Assembly (NCBI GenBank): GCA_028564675.1
Contig: JAOVVO010000406.1
Coordinates: 1-64,000, forward strand
Reading direction: 5' to 3'
DNA length: 64,000 nucleotides
Origin: Onchocerca lupi
Taxonomy: Eukaryota; Nematoda; Chromadorea; Rhabditida; Onchocercidae
Shown: positions 13,331 through 24,900 of the stretch, piece by piece
How positions within the stretch are numbered: position 1 is the stretch's first letter
How the letters are laid out: the number at the start of each line of letters is the position of its first letter
Position numbers and translations under genes: made by a program
The notes under the pieces: generated by a model
What the model saw: only the letters and a program-made list of their open reading frames with translations
What the model was told of the DNA's origin: nothing
Databases searched by the model: none

Positions 13331-13440
13331 TAAAAAAAAAAAAAAAAAAAAAAAAGAAAGAAAAAAAAAAGTTTCCTTACATCAACATGTTCCAATTCAT
13401 TGGCTTCATTCTGAAAGAAAAAAAAAAAAAAAAAAAAAAT
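13331..13440. repeat. Paired poly(A) tracts flanking a microexon
   Basis: Two plus-strand A-rich runs, about 13331-13370 and 13418-13439, bracket the 30-nt isomerase exon at 13381-13410. The second is the polypyrimidine tract (as T) of its acceptor. Confidence 0.7.
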
Positions 13441-15919
13441 AGAAAAAGGAGATGAATATTTGCGAAAAGTTAATGAATTTTTTTGCATATTGTGTTTAGC
13501 AGATGGAATTTCCAGTACTTCTGCCATTTCTTTTCATGTAAAATTCAGATAAGTATTACAGCAACTCTATATTTCTGTATATGTCATTTGATCATAGTAG
13601 AAGGATCAAGAACATAAATATTATTCAAATTCCCAAAAAAGGATGAATTGTTGAATATATTTCAAAATCGAGCAGGAATGCAGTGTAGATTAAAAAATTT
13701 TTCTCTAGATTAATATAATGCTCAAGGCACTTTTAGAGTGATTCAATTAACAGAAAAATTAATCACCCTTAATTCATGCACAGCAAACTCTTGGACCGGT
13801 GGCGCATACTCCCTTATTCCAGGACCAATAATTTTTGGGGAAAAATATGGTGGCTGAGTCATTTCGAATGTGAGATCCGAGCAAAGCGTGTCGACATCCT
13901 TGAATTTTGATGTTAATCCAGCACGGACAGTATTATCTGAACAAGCCATGCATTCCACACAATCTAAAAATTTTCAGAAGTTTTAAAAGAGGTCTTTTCC
14001 TTCGCAAATATTCAAGATTTTCTTTAAAAATATAACATATAAATCTTTCACTCACCTCCCAGGAGATATGCATGAGGAGAATTCGGTCCCATAAAAACAG
14101 CATCTCCTTTTTTTAGTGTGAAATAATTTATTAGAAGTGGAGCGAACACACCTACATCACCAGTGTACTCATTATTCAGTCGGAGAAGCAATGCTTCGAG
14201 GTCAGATCGATCGTTTTCTGAAAAAGAAAAGTCTTCAATACTGTTAATGTTTCTATTGAATGAATTCTTCTACTGAGAAATTGCGACTGTGAGACATTAC
14301 AGAAAGATATTATTATTTTCAGAATTCGGATTGTTCGAAAAAGCGAGAATTCTTCATGTCCAGTGCCTCCCGCTTGGAATAATTTAAAATCAAAGATTTC
14401 TTTGTAATTATCAAAAGCAAACTGTTCTTTAGGCGTAATGCCAACTGCTGCACTGCTTTAGATACATTTTCGTTTGGTGAATGCATATATTCGGAAAAAA
14501 TCTTTTTTAAGGCTTCACGCTTCTCAAAATCATTTCCAGTTTTCAAGTTTTCAATAGCATTTTTCGAAGTTATTAAGTTCTGTAGTTCGGGAAAGGCTGG
14601 AAAGAATTGTATACAATTATAAAGACATCATAATAAACCCAAAAATAGCAGAAATAAATACCACAAAATACTTGTCAAAGCTTACAACAAAAACTCGTTT
14701 TGGACTAATTCCTACACATTTAAATCTTCAACAACACATAGGAAGCTTCAAGGTGCAGATGACAAACCCTTAATATTGTCATAAATTTCGTAAGAGGGAC
14801 GAAAACCACTCAAAAGTTGAAAATCTGATAAGGCTATAGCCATCTCCGGTTTATGATTACTATCGGGATAGTGCGCTGGATCATTCCTGTGCAATATTTT
14901 CGCTTTTTCCTATAAACGAATAGTAATAATTTTATTTGACACGGGATCTGTGTCTCACAAAAAAGCACTACTATATTTATGTATTACATAAGAACTTTAT
15001 TAACTCAGTGCTGGTTTCTTTCTTAATTGTTTTATCTATTAATGTCAATGGAAAAAAGACTTCCAAGCTTTGTAATTTATGCTTAGAAAATCGACACTGT
15101 TGATGAAATAGAGAAGAGAACGATTTTGATTATCAAAAAAGCCAAATTTTCAAAAACTATCCAAATAAATGAACTAACCTTATCCGGATGGCTCTGTATT
15201 GACAGTGCTTTATTCACTGAAAGCACTTTGAACAAAAATTGTAGTGATTCACCTTCATGATCTCCCAGAGAAGATTTCGATTCTGTGATTTTTTCTGATA
15301 AAAGTTTTCCGTCCGATGCAAGCTTTGACGGCCCATTTGGGTGAACACCCATCCATAACTGAAATGAATTTGATGAAAATACTATTTTGGCCGGAAAAAT
15401 GAGTTTATGTACGGAATGCTCACAAGATTTGTTAATTAAAAAATCCTAACTTTGATATACTTGTCGTCATATGCTACTTTTGAGGATATGAATAGGTTTA
15501 GAATAGTTAAACTAAGCTGATATTGTTTGAGATCAGTTATAATGAAAGTGGATGTCTCATGAAATTTATGGAAGGATCAGCAACAGAATCAAAAACATAT
15601 TGAATAAAATTTATTCCCGCTAACTGTATTGAAAATTACAGTTTTTGTTAGTTTTTTATTTTTTGGTTAAAAACAACACTGCCTTTGAATCGGGCTTGAT
15701 AATAAGAAATCAAAAAAAAGAAAAAAAAAAGATTAAACATTAGGTTAAATAAGCAATCAAATATTAGATTAAGGAACAAACTAAAATAACCTCAGCGTAC
15801 GGTTTTGTCTCATCAATAACGAATTGATTATCAGCTGCATGCATCAGAATGGCCACTTTGCTTTCGCTTCCTTGACGTCCCCAATCATACATCTGCACAG
15901 CACATGTCAATTTCTCCAT
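13381..15919 (-). CDS. Mannose-6-phosphate isomerase, type I (3' end not resolved)
   Basis: Zinc enzyme interconverting fructose-6-P and mannose-6-P, feeding GDP-mannose and N-glycan synthesis. Minus-strand exons: 15919-15791, 15358-15179, 14909-14768, 14596-14423, 14217-14056, 13963-13767 and a 30-nt microexon 13410-13381, all in phase (about 338 aa). Family marks: YDWGRQGSESKVA at the N-terminus, YAELWMGVHPNGPS, SIQSHPDK (Gln and His zinc ligands), NHKPEMAIAL with its zinc-ligand Glu, GDAVFMGPNSPHAYL and CVECMACSDNTVRAGLT. The ATG at 15917-15919 has an in-frame stop upstream. The family normally continues about 60-70 residues after the NEANELEHVD microexon, and no convincing final exon was found downstream on this strand. 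The microexon sits between long T runs (in gene orientation), which hampers sequencing and prediction. Confidence 0.9.
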
Positions 15920-18514
15920 TTCATCCACTTAAAATAAGATTATACTGTTATTTAAATTGTTGACGAAATAAGCAATCCAATTAAGTAAGAATGATATATT
16001 TTAAAAGATTTATTCTAATCTCAGCATATCTATAGGCAAAAAACAACACACAAATATGATTAATTCTAACTTCTATCAGATTTGACAGATTTCTTTAAAA
16101 TTCAAAAACTATTCCAATAGGAAATCTATCAATAAAATCTATCAATTCTAATCTAGCAATCAATTATCTATCAATAAAATCAATCAATTTCATCTATCAC
16201 TAAAAATTTGAGCAGTTTTTGTAATTTAAAATGGAATTCTTTCCAAATGATGTTTATTTATTATCACAGTAGAAGATTGCGTACCATATGTGCAATACGA
16301 AAACAAATGTTACAACTTGCCAAATACTACAATTTGAAATGGTAGGAAGTGGAAAGCATGATCTGATAATCCTGCTGAAGTATTAACTAGCAATGCACTT
16401 ATCATTAGAGACTAATAAAGGGAAAAAGATTTTTGTTTTAATTTTCCAAATTTGAGGGAAATTTCGTAATTTGCTCAATATAATTTTTCTTTTAATTATA
16501 AATATGGGTAAATAAATCAAATTACAAGTAAATACGAGAAATAACTTGTCGATAATTCATTGCAACATAATAAGATGTTTCAAATGAGGTACACAATTCT
16601 CGAACAACATTCCTCATTTCACTAATTGATTTTCGAAAATTATTGAAATGAAATTTTCTTTTCAAAAACTGTCGAATGGGAAATTCAAGAATAAGAGAAA
16701 GGAAGTTATACGGTAATTTCGATGACGAATCTTTCTATAAATCCGATAATTTACGTCGCTCTTTTCTCTTGATCACTTTTACTCATCTACTAATGAGACC
16801 AAATTGATGAGGAAAAAAGGTCGATGAAAGTTTGTTGAAGAATAATAAACTAAGGATGCAAATACTTAGTAGCCATCTGAATGAGATGAGAATCCGTTGA
16901 AGTTGACATAACGATATTGTACTCAAACAGGAGGATATTACACGGTCTTTGGTATATCATATCGAAAAGTTAATTAGAAGACTTGAAGGAAAGCACTAAT
17001 TAGTAGAAACCATCTTTCTCAGAAGTGCGCGAATCATCTCGAGCGCCGAAACATTTGAATGCCTAGTTGCCTCTTCCTCATAGAATAAATCAGAGATATG
17101 ATAATCCCGGTATGAAGCTGCTAAAAAATAAAGTCACGCACTCACGTGAGCGCCATTTCAAAAAAAGGCGTATCTAATGCTTGAAAGTGATAAGAGACGT
17201 GGTCGGTGATCGATGGTCGATGGCAGAAAGATCAATGGTAGTTCTTATAATTTTCGTATAGTTCAGATTAATGAGAAGGCTCAATTTTACTAGGAGATGT
17301 TGAGTATAGTAACCATAATGACTATTCAAGTATCTCAGATTCTAGAAGGAGAAAAATATCTGTTTAATAGTTCAAGTTCATAAAATCCTGATATTTCGTG
17401 ATGAAGAGTTGAAGTCAAGTTTATTTTTTTTTGTGAAATTTGTTTCAATTCAAGCATAAATCGACGTAAAATGATGTTGTGATGGATCATTGTGCTTTAA
17501 TGACCTTTTTAAGATGAAAATAAACGATCTTTTTATCATTGTTATGGACTATTTAAACGAATGAAAAATCTGATTGTTTTCTTTTCTCAATTTATTTCTC
17601 ATTTTATTTGTTTCAATCTATTAAGTAGTTCGAATTTTAATTTTTAATTTGAAATATAGTAAGTATTACTTTGTTGCATAGCCAACATTACCGTATCATT
17701 TAGTGCAATGCATCTATAATTATGTTTTCATTGTTATAATTTGAAAAGATTAATGAATCATTGTGTTCTCAAAACAATTCTAATGCACTCATCTAAATTT
17801 AGAAGCATCTTATTTTGTCTGTATAAAAAATATTTGATATGAAAATTAATAAAAAAAATGAACAAATTTATTGGCTTTTATTTTTCAGAAATTCTTAATT
17901 TGACAAATATTTTGTGATCTTTTTCAAATTTAATTTAAAATTTATGATTTTTCTTCTGAAGTTTTAAATACTTTATATGAAAATCCATAAATAGAGTTTG
18001 CAAGAAATATTTCATCGTTCAAAAGTTGTTTAACTTTTTTGTTACTTTTCAAATTTTTCTATAAAAAATATAATCATTCTTATTGCACAAAGATTAATAT
18101 GCATCATGATTTTCAAAACCAATTAAATTGATTCCGAAAACATTCTGAAAACATTTTTTTCTTCATTTTTTAAAATGAAAAGGAAAATATTTTTTTTTAA
18201 TTATAAAAAATGAGAAAAAAAATTCATGCTTTCAATATTGTCGTGTCATTTGTTCATCTTTTCACTCTCTAATAGATTTTTAGTTTATTAATGATGATCC
18301 CATCACTTTGTCGTTTTTTTTCAGCTATCTTTTGTATCCTTTTCGTAATCAAAATGAAGTTAAATTTCACATAATGCTTATATATCTATCGCAATGATTC
18401 TTCGGAAAATTTGCATGAAAAGGTCACGTTGAATATCAATCGACAAGAATTACACTTTTCCAATACATCCATCTATAAGAATAACTTCTTAATTCATTCC
18501 TCTCTCTAAGAAAT
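15920..18514. other. Intergenic region without recognised genes
   Basis: About 2.6 kb of AT-rich sequence upstream of the isomerase gene, which probably includes its promoter. It has a short imperfect repeat of ctatcaataaaat near 16123-16200 and a small patch of repeated gatcgatggtcgatgg near 17210. No coding stretch was recognised on either strand. Confidence 0.5.
16123..16200. repeat. Imperfect tandem repeat (atctatcaataaaat type)
   Basis: The unit atctatcaataaaat occurs at about 16125 and again at about 16167, with related atctatcaa and aatcaatcaa units between and after, giving a low-complexity tandem patch. Confidence 0.55.
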
Positions 18515-19010
18515 TTGAAACATTTGTCAATTCAAAATGTTATCATCATTAATTATCAAAAAACCCTAACAGAGGATGTAATCACTTCACTAATAGAATT
18601 TGTAAATAAGAGAAAAGTAACAATTACAAAGGAAGAAATGCTTAAAATTGCACAACTTTTAAGAATTAAATTATCAAATGATGAAATTGAGCATTACACC
18701 CAGAACGTTTTATCATTGCCTTTGGAAGTTCAAATCTTGTACCGTCACCTTTCTTAGCCAATTTTTCTATCAATGGTCCTCCCGGACAGTTTAAGTTTGG
18801 CATCTTGGCAACTTTATCAAAAGTGAACTATAGTGGTAAGTATGAAATCTGATACTGATACTCCCCCTCATGATGTTATTCTAATTCTTGATGCAACTAC
18901 TGGCCAAAACGCTTGCAGCCAATTAGAAGCATTTTAGCATGATAGTGAGTGTGACTGGGCTAATTATAACGAAGATAGATGGCACTGCTAAGGTTGAAAT
19001 AGTTATTGGA
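18515..19010 (+). pseudogene. Wolbachia-derived fossil: gatC and ftsY fragments
   Basis: Two bacterial-type fragments. 18617-18720 reads VTITKEEMLKIAQLLRIKLS.., the N-terminus of GatC, subunit C of Asp/Glu-tRNA amidotransferase. From about 18745 to 19010 lie FtsY (SRP receptor GTPase) pieces. The P-loop area is ruined (NGPPGQFKFG). DVILILDATTGQNACSQLEAF is intact, then after a frameshift comes GLIITKIDGTAKVEIVIG, the G4 (TKxDGTAKGG) motif with the last glycines lost. The open lead-in to gatC (from 18515) may be the end of another bacterial gene. AT-rich alphaproteobacterial style and stops point to an old transfer from Wolbachia to the nucleus. It is not functional. Confidence 0.85.
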
Positions 19011-21343
19011 TTTGCATAACCAGCACTTATTATTTGACAAAATTAATAAAAAATTGTCATCAAATTTATGTGAAAAACAACAATATGCTGGCATTGTAAA
19101 ATTTTTTTATAATTTATAAACTTTTAGATATGGTCATGCATTTAAAATAATCATTTTTTTGCTTCCACAAAAGAATATATATGATCATAAAAACTGGATC
19201 ATTTATATGTTTGCCGAATATGGATAGTGAATTTTTCCGATACAGGTTGTTTCAGCAAGTTTTATTATATTTAATTTTCCACATGTTAGACACCGATTTG
19301 GAACTATTTTTCTTTCATAGAATGAATTTATTCAATAAAATTTCATTTTTTTGATAGGATTGCTCTTCCATCACCATAGTAACTGGTGATTCGATGATTG
19401 GCGAATCCTACAAATCTTCCGACCAAAAGTCGGAAATATTGTACATCTGCAAAGAAAACTTCGGTAACGACCGCTAACTTTGTACTACTGAAATCCCAAA
19501 AAAAAAAAAAAAAAAAAAAAATTATCATGAATTTTAGATTCCTTGTTACTGCAACTGCAATTCAATGACATGCACATTCACGGTCAATAACTTGCAGTTA
19601 AAAATGATTAATTATTATTGGAAACTATGAATAATTGATTTTATTGAAAATATTAGCTTTAGTTGTTCGTATTTTTGGTTGTAATTATTTTCTGTTTAAA
19701 GAAAATACCGATTACCGATGACGAACCCACTACGTTCAGAATATCACCACTTCGTCTGATTTTTTTTTTTTTTTTTTTTTTTTTGTATGCATCGAAATAA
19801 AGTGAATATTTATTCGATATCTTTTATGATTTAATTTTTGAAGATTCAAAAAAGGAATTTTTTATTTTCTGGAAACACAGAAATATATTTTATTCGTCCT
19901 ATCCATAATTTGATCGAAAGTTTATTGATAATTTCGAGTAACATTTGTATCTGTAAATCAAAGCAAAGCCAAAATGATTTGCATTTTTGTCAATTTTAAC
20001 AGCTTATTCTAAAGAATGCCATATTTCAAATCTGTAGTATGCAAATCTTGCGAAAATGCTTTCTTGGATTGCATCATATTATTTTATCTCAGAACTAAAG
20101 TTGTCGAAGTTGCAGACGGCTACTGATTTTTTCTTTTTTTTTTTTTTGAAAAGATTAGATAAGATGAATAATTTATCAAAAACCTATGTTTATCTGGATA
20201 TAAGAAGATGTCTATTTGCCATTTCGTTATCCAACTTTTATTTTTTTTAGCATACCAGTACTAAAAAAAAATTAAACGAACTTCGAATAGAAATGGCATA
20301 TTCTACAGTTTATTTATTTGAGTTATTTAAGAGAGCTGATAACAATGCATGAAATTTCAAGTCTGATAAGAGCAAGGGTTGATGTTTTGAGAAAGAAGAC
20401 AAAAAATCTCGATTAAATGATTGAAACGATTATGCATTCATAGCTTTTTGTAATGAAATCTAGGTGAATCTGAATTGGCATCTGAGAAATTTGATATAAC
20501 TGTCTCATTTGTGAGATGATAGGTAACATAAATGATCTGCTCTTTTTTTGGACAGAAAATTTCGCTTCATTCGTAATTTCAAATGGCAACAATCGTCATT
20601 ATACTTTTTTGTTGTTGGATAATATATGAAATTCCTATCAGAACGTTGTTGATGTCAAATTTATTCCCCTTAAGTGGTACACTTAAAATAACAATTTTTG
20701 CTAGAAAAAAGATCTCCTAAAAGCTTATATTAAAAAGCTCACAGTAAGTCACATACTCTATGCTGGTGTGAGAAATTTAGTCAAGAGAAGAAAAAGGCAG
20801 GAAAAAAACTTCGGTCTTCTTCCTTCTTCCAGATTTTATAGTAAGACTAATTTGTGCCCCTTATTCCCACTAATTAGAAGCCTAAAATTACATTAGCAAG
20901 CATCAATGCTATTGTATTCTCCTTCTCACTTAACTTATTGAATTTGATAGATTCTGGCCAGTCCTGATTTGGTTTAGGACTTTCTATTCGTTTATTCTTC
21001 TTGACTTTTAAGTCTTTGATTTTACACGGACTAATGAAGTTTGTAGATTATTTACGTATTTTTGATAATAAAAATTTAGGGAGAGAAGTTAAAAGACACT
21101 TCTGCTCGAACTTTTCCGAGCTTCTTTTATCGAATTTTTGAACTTTTTAACTCAAGCATATTATTATTCTATTTTTTAAAGTTTCATTAATTTCAAACTT
21201 AACGGATTACTTAGCTTAAGTTTATAGCGTGATCACGAATGATCGCCGATCATTCCTAGGCTCACTTTATTATCACTTACCACTTATCACTTATCCCTTT
21301 TATCGAACAATAAGCCCATCGCTAAAACAGCAATCATTGTAAT
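19011..21343. other. Intergenic region with homopolymer tracts
   Basis: About 2.3 kb. It contains a 22-base A run near 19500 and a 25-base T run near 19760. Nothing coding or structural was recognised otherwise. Confidence 0.5.
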
Positions 21344-21610
21344 ATGGTGCTACCAGAAGGCATTGTAGAAACTAGTTCATTGCTTTCTCCCTGCATTTCC
21401 ATTTACTATTTGAATAGGCAGGTATGGTATGATTCATCGGGTATGAGTCATCAGCTGTCGTCTTTATTTTTCGCATTGCCGAATTGGCTTGATTTTATCA
21501 AAGCTGCATCGGATGTAGAACAAATGGCATTAAGGGAAGTGTCAGTTGCATTTTTGGAAACACTAAGGTTTCCGGATCATGTCACATCACGCATTGATCC
21601 GGAAATTTGA
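21344..21610 (+). CDS. Small conserved-looking protein, unknown function
   Basis: Best model: exon 21344-21364, a 57-nt GT..AG intron, exon 21422-21610, giving 70 residues that begin MVLPEGIVWYDSSGMSH. An unspliced reading of 88 codons is also open. The C-terminal part (ALPNWLDFIKAASDVEQMAL.., then FLETLRFPDHVTSRIDPEI) is clearly protein-like with an amphipathic helix. An acceptor-like aaaacag lies 14 bases before the ATG. It sits just upstream of the OATP gene on the same strand, so it could be a small gene of its own or a last exon of something further left. I do not recognise the family. Confidence 0.45.
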   Translation: MVLPEGIVETSSLLSPCISIYYLNRQVWYDSSGMSHQLSSLFFALPNWLDFIKAASDVEQMALREVSVAFLETLRFPDHVTSRIDPEI

Positions 21611-21923
21611 AACTATATCCAATAGTTTATGTACTTATCACTTTACTTGATAAAATTTGGCAAATTCGCAATTATTTTCATTTCTTGTCTTATCATTCAA
21701 TCAACCAATCAGTTCATCTACTTATACCTTTATTTCGATGAATTCGCTTTTCTTAATTTAATGCTGAAAATGAAAATTAAGATAATACCTGAAAGCGTAA
21801 CATAATTATCTTAGATTCAGTTGTGGTTCTCTTTATTTCTGATCTTCGTTCATTTTGTGAGGTTAATCGTTCAGTTACTGGAAATTTATTAATTTTATTT
21901 CTTCAAATAGAGTTTTGGAGCAA

Positions 21924-24900
21924 ATGCAGAACGAAGCACCTATACTGTTGCCACGAAAACGGCGACATCGATCACGGAAGAAAATGGTACTCTCTGTGGA
22001 ATGTTTTCTTGCTACAATGCTATTTGTGATCGCTGTTCAGGTATGTAATCGTTTCTATCCGGAATAACCGGAATGATCATTCGCTTGTTCATCAATGTTA
22101 TCACTCGACTTTACTATTTAGCTATCTCTGTGGCCTTATAAAATCATCATTTATTGATTAAACTGATTAAATGATGATAATATCATTGATGTTTTATATC
22201 AGAAATTCTGAGAAAAAATTATACAGGGCACTTATCTTGCATACATAGTTGGCATATTGACAAACCTGGAACGACGATTCGGCATATCAAGCAAAAAATC
22301 CGGCGCTCTCTTATCATTTTATGATATCGGCCATACTATTTCTGTGATACTGATTGGCTTTTTGGCCAATGATAAACATTTACCCAGAATTACAGCCATA
22401 GGTAATAGCATTTCAGGATGCTAATTCTTTGCTATTTTCATAATTTTTTTATAATTTTGTACTTTATTAATAATTTTTCATTGCTTAGGAAATCGATTAA
22501 ATACATAAAATTATGACTTGAATGATATGATCATATTTTAGGAGTAATCCTTAGTTCTATGTCGATGTTTATATTAGCTTTACCGATGGTACTATTTAGA
22601 ACGAAATCATTCGATGAAACATCGCTGTCACAATATAAAGTTAGTTTTTAAATTAATTTTTCAATTTTTTTCGTAAATTTCTTATTCAGAAATTTTTTAT
22701 GATTTAGAAAGGCTCATTTTCTTTAATTTTTTTTCACTTTTATGCGTTTAGTCAAATTGTTCTCCTAAAAAATATTAGAATCGTTAAGGTCTGATATGAC
22801 AGTAATATGACCTATACGATATTTTTAGAGAAACAAATTTATTTTTTATTTTGTAAAAAATCTCATTGATTTTATAGCAAGAATACATTCTCAAAAATAT
22901 TTGCGACCCATCGCGAATTATTAGTCATCCAGAAGAAAACTGTGAACTTCAAGAGGAGGGACATTTTTTGGAGTTTTGTATTTTGGTCATTGGTCAAATC
23001 GTGGCTGGTATTGCTGCTGCTCCATTCAATACGGTGGCTTATGTTTATGTGGACAATAATCTGGAAGATAAAACAAAATCACCATTTTACTTGAGTATCT
23101 TTTCAATAGAGTTCAATAGTTTTCTTTTCAGAAATAGTATCAATTTTTCTTTTATAAGATTTCGAACTTATTTCACGTCTTAGTACATCGTTTTGATGTG
23201 TGTTTTGAAGCAGGTTTGTTATCGCTTATCCTTTATGAGAACTTTAAATTGGAATTCTTTTTGAAAGTGCGAGATCAAATCATCTAATATATTATATTAC
23301 AGGTTTGTTGTCTAGTATGTATGCATTTGCGCCAACTTTTGGATTTGCATTAAGTGCAAGCGTCACAAGGTTATATACGACGATTTTTGATGGTAGTGTT
23401 TCTGAAGTTACTTTAAAAATGAATATCTGATTCATTGAAAGCATGAAAATTTGTGCAGTCTAGAATCCGAAAATTAATGCTTCAGTAACGATTCATGGCT
23501 TTCTCTATGATATATTGAAAAAGAACAAAAACGGTCTAGAAAGACATTGTTCATTTCTTAATGACAGACACTTGGCTTAAATATTTTTATTTTAAATCTA
23601 TTTTTTCTGCAGTACCTTCAAATGTGACAATTGATAGCGATGCGTGGATTGGAGCTTGGTGGCTTGGTTTCATCATCTTTGGCTTACTTTATTTAGTTGG
23701 TGCTATTCCATTATTTTTCTTCCCCAAAAAGCTATTAAAAGATAATTCAAATTCGTTCGAAATGCAGCATCTGAGGTCAAATTACTTTTATTATCTTATA
23801 ATTTTCATGCATGAAAACTTTTTTAATAAAATTATTCGATTGTTATATAACTTAACATTCTAATAAGAGAGCGATTATTTAATAAGAGATCGATTATTTG
23901 CAAAACTGATTACCATTTTAAAGTAAAATGATAATTAATTTTGCAAGACTTTTATTTTTATTTTTTCATTGTACTTGACATAATTCACTTATCTGACTTG
24001 TTCTTATTTTTGTAGGAACGGATGTTCGCATGATCATAATGACCATCAAATCTCCGTTGTTGAAAACGACGAGCGATTGCAAGGAACTTTCTGTGAACAG
24101 TTAAAAGCCGCTATTGCAGGTATTATTGATTTTTTTCGTTCAGGATTAATACAATAATCAAAAGTTATTCAATAAATCTTTTCGAAACACGAAAAAATGA
24201 TGTTGGCAGAATTCAGTTGAAAAATTCTTAGAATTTCCGGGATTGATAAAGAATCCGGTGTTCACCTCAATGATAATTGGATGGATGTTTGGTTCATATC
24301 TTATCAGCGGTTACAGCACTTATCTGCCGAAATATATTGAAACACAATTTGGTCAAAGTGCATCAGCTGCCGATACTTATGCTGGTAATTCTTGTTAGAA
24401 TAAAATATTTCATATTTGACATGAAAGAGATTAGTTAAGCGATCAATGTCAGCGATCTTCGATCAGTGTCAACAGTCCTCTTGGAAACTCATATTTACCT
24501 AATTTTAAAATCGTCGTAACATTTGCAGGCTTAATATCAATTGGAAGTATAGCGGTTAGCACGGCATTGGGTGGTTATTTGCTGACAAAGTTTAATCCAT
24601 CACCTCGAAAAGCATTGCTTTTTTTGATTGCCACCTGGTCGGTCATTATAATCACTTATCTGATCGGTGCTATAATCGGCTGCGACGAGTCACAAGTGCA
24701 ACAGCTGCTAAGTGATACCATCAATAGGTTAGTGACATTTAACCTCAGTTTCGTTCGTCCCAAGCTGAAGTGCAGTGCAGTTTAGAGCATTTTCTCTTGT
24801 ATTTTATTATCTTTCGAATAATTCTTTCAAAGTTTTTTTCAGAGGAAATTTAGATGGTAAATTAGAATGTAGTTTTGAATGTCACTGCAGTCAAGCTGAA

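Larger units (their letters stand above)
10961..13380. other. Downstream of importin alpha: 3' UTR and mostly unassigned sequence
   Basis: About 2.4 kb, strongly T-rich on the plus strand to roughly 12,660. Two coding-like islands are described separately (11573-11695 on minus; about 12850-12960 on plus). A 25-base A run at about 13331-13355 closes the region. I see no other gene. Confidence 0.5.
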
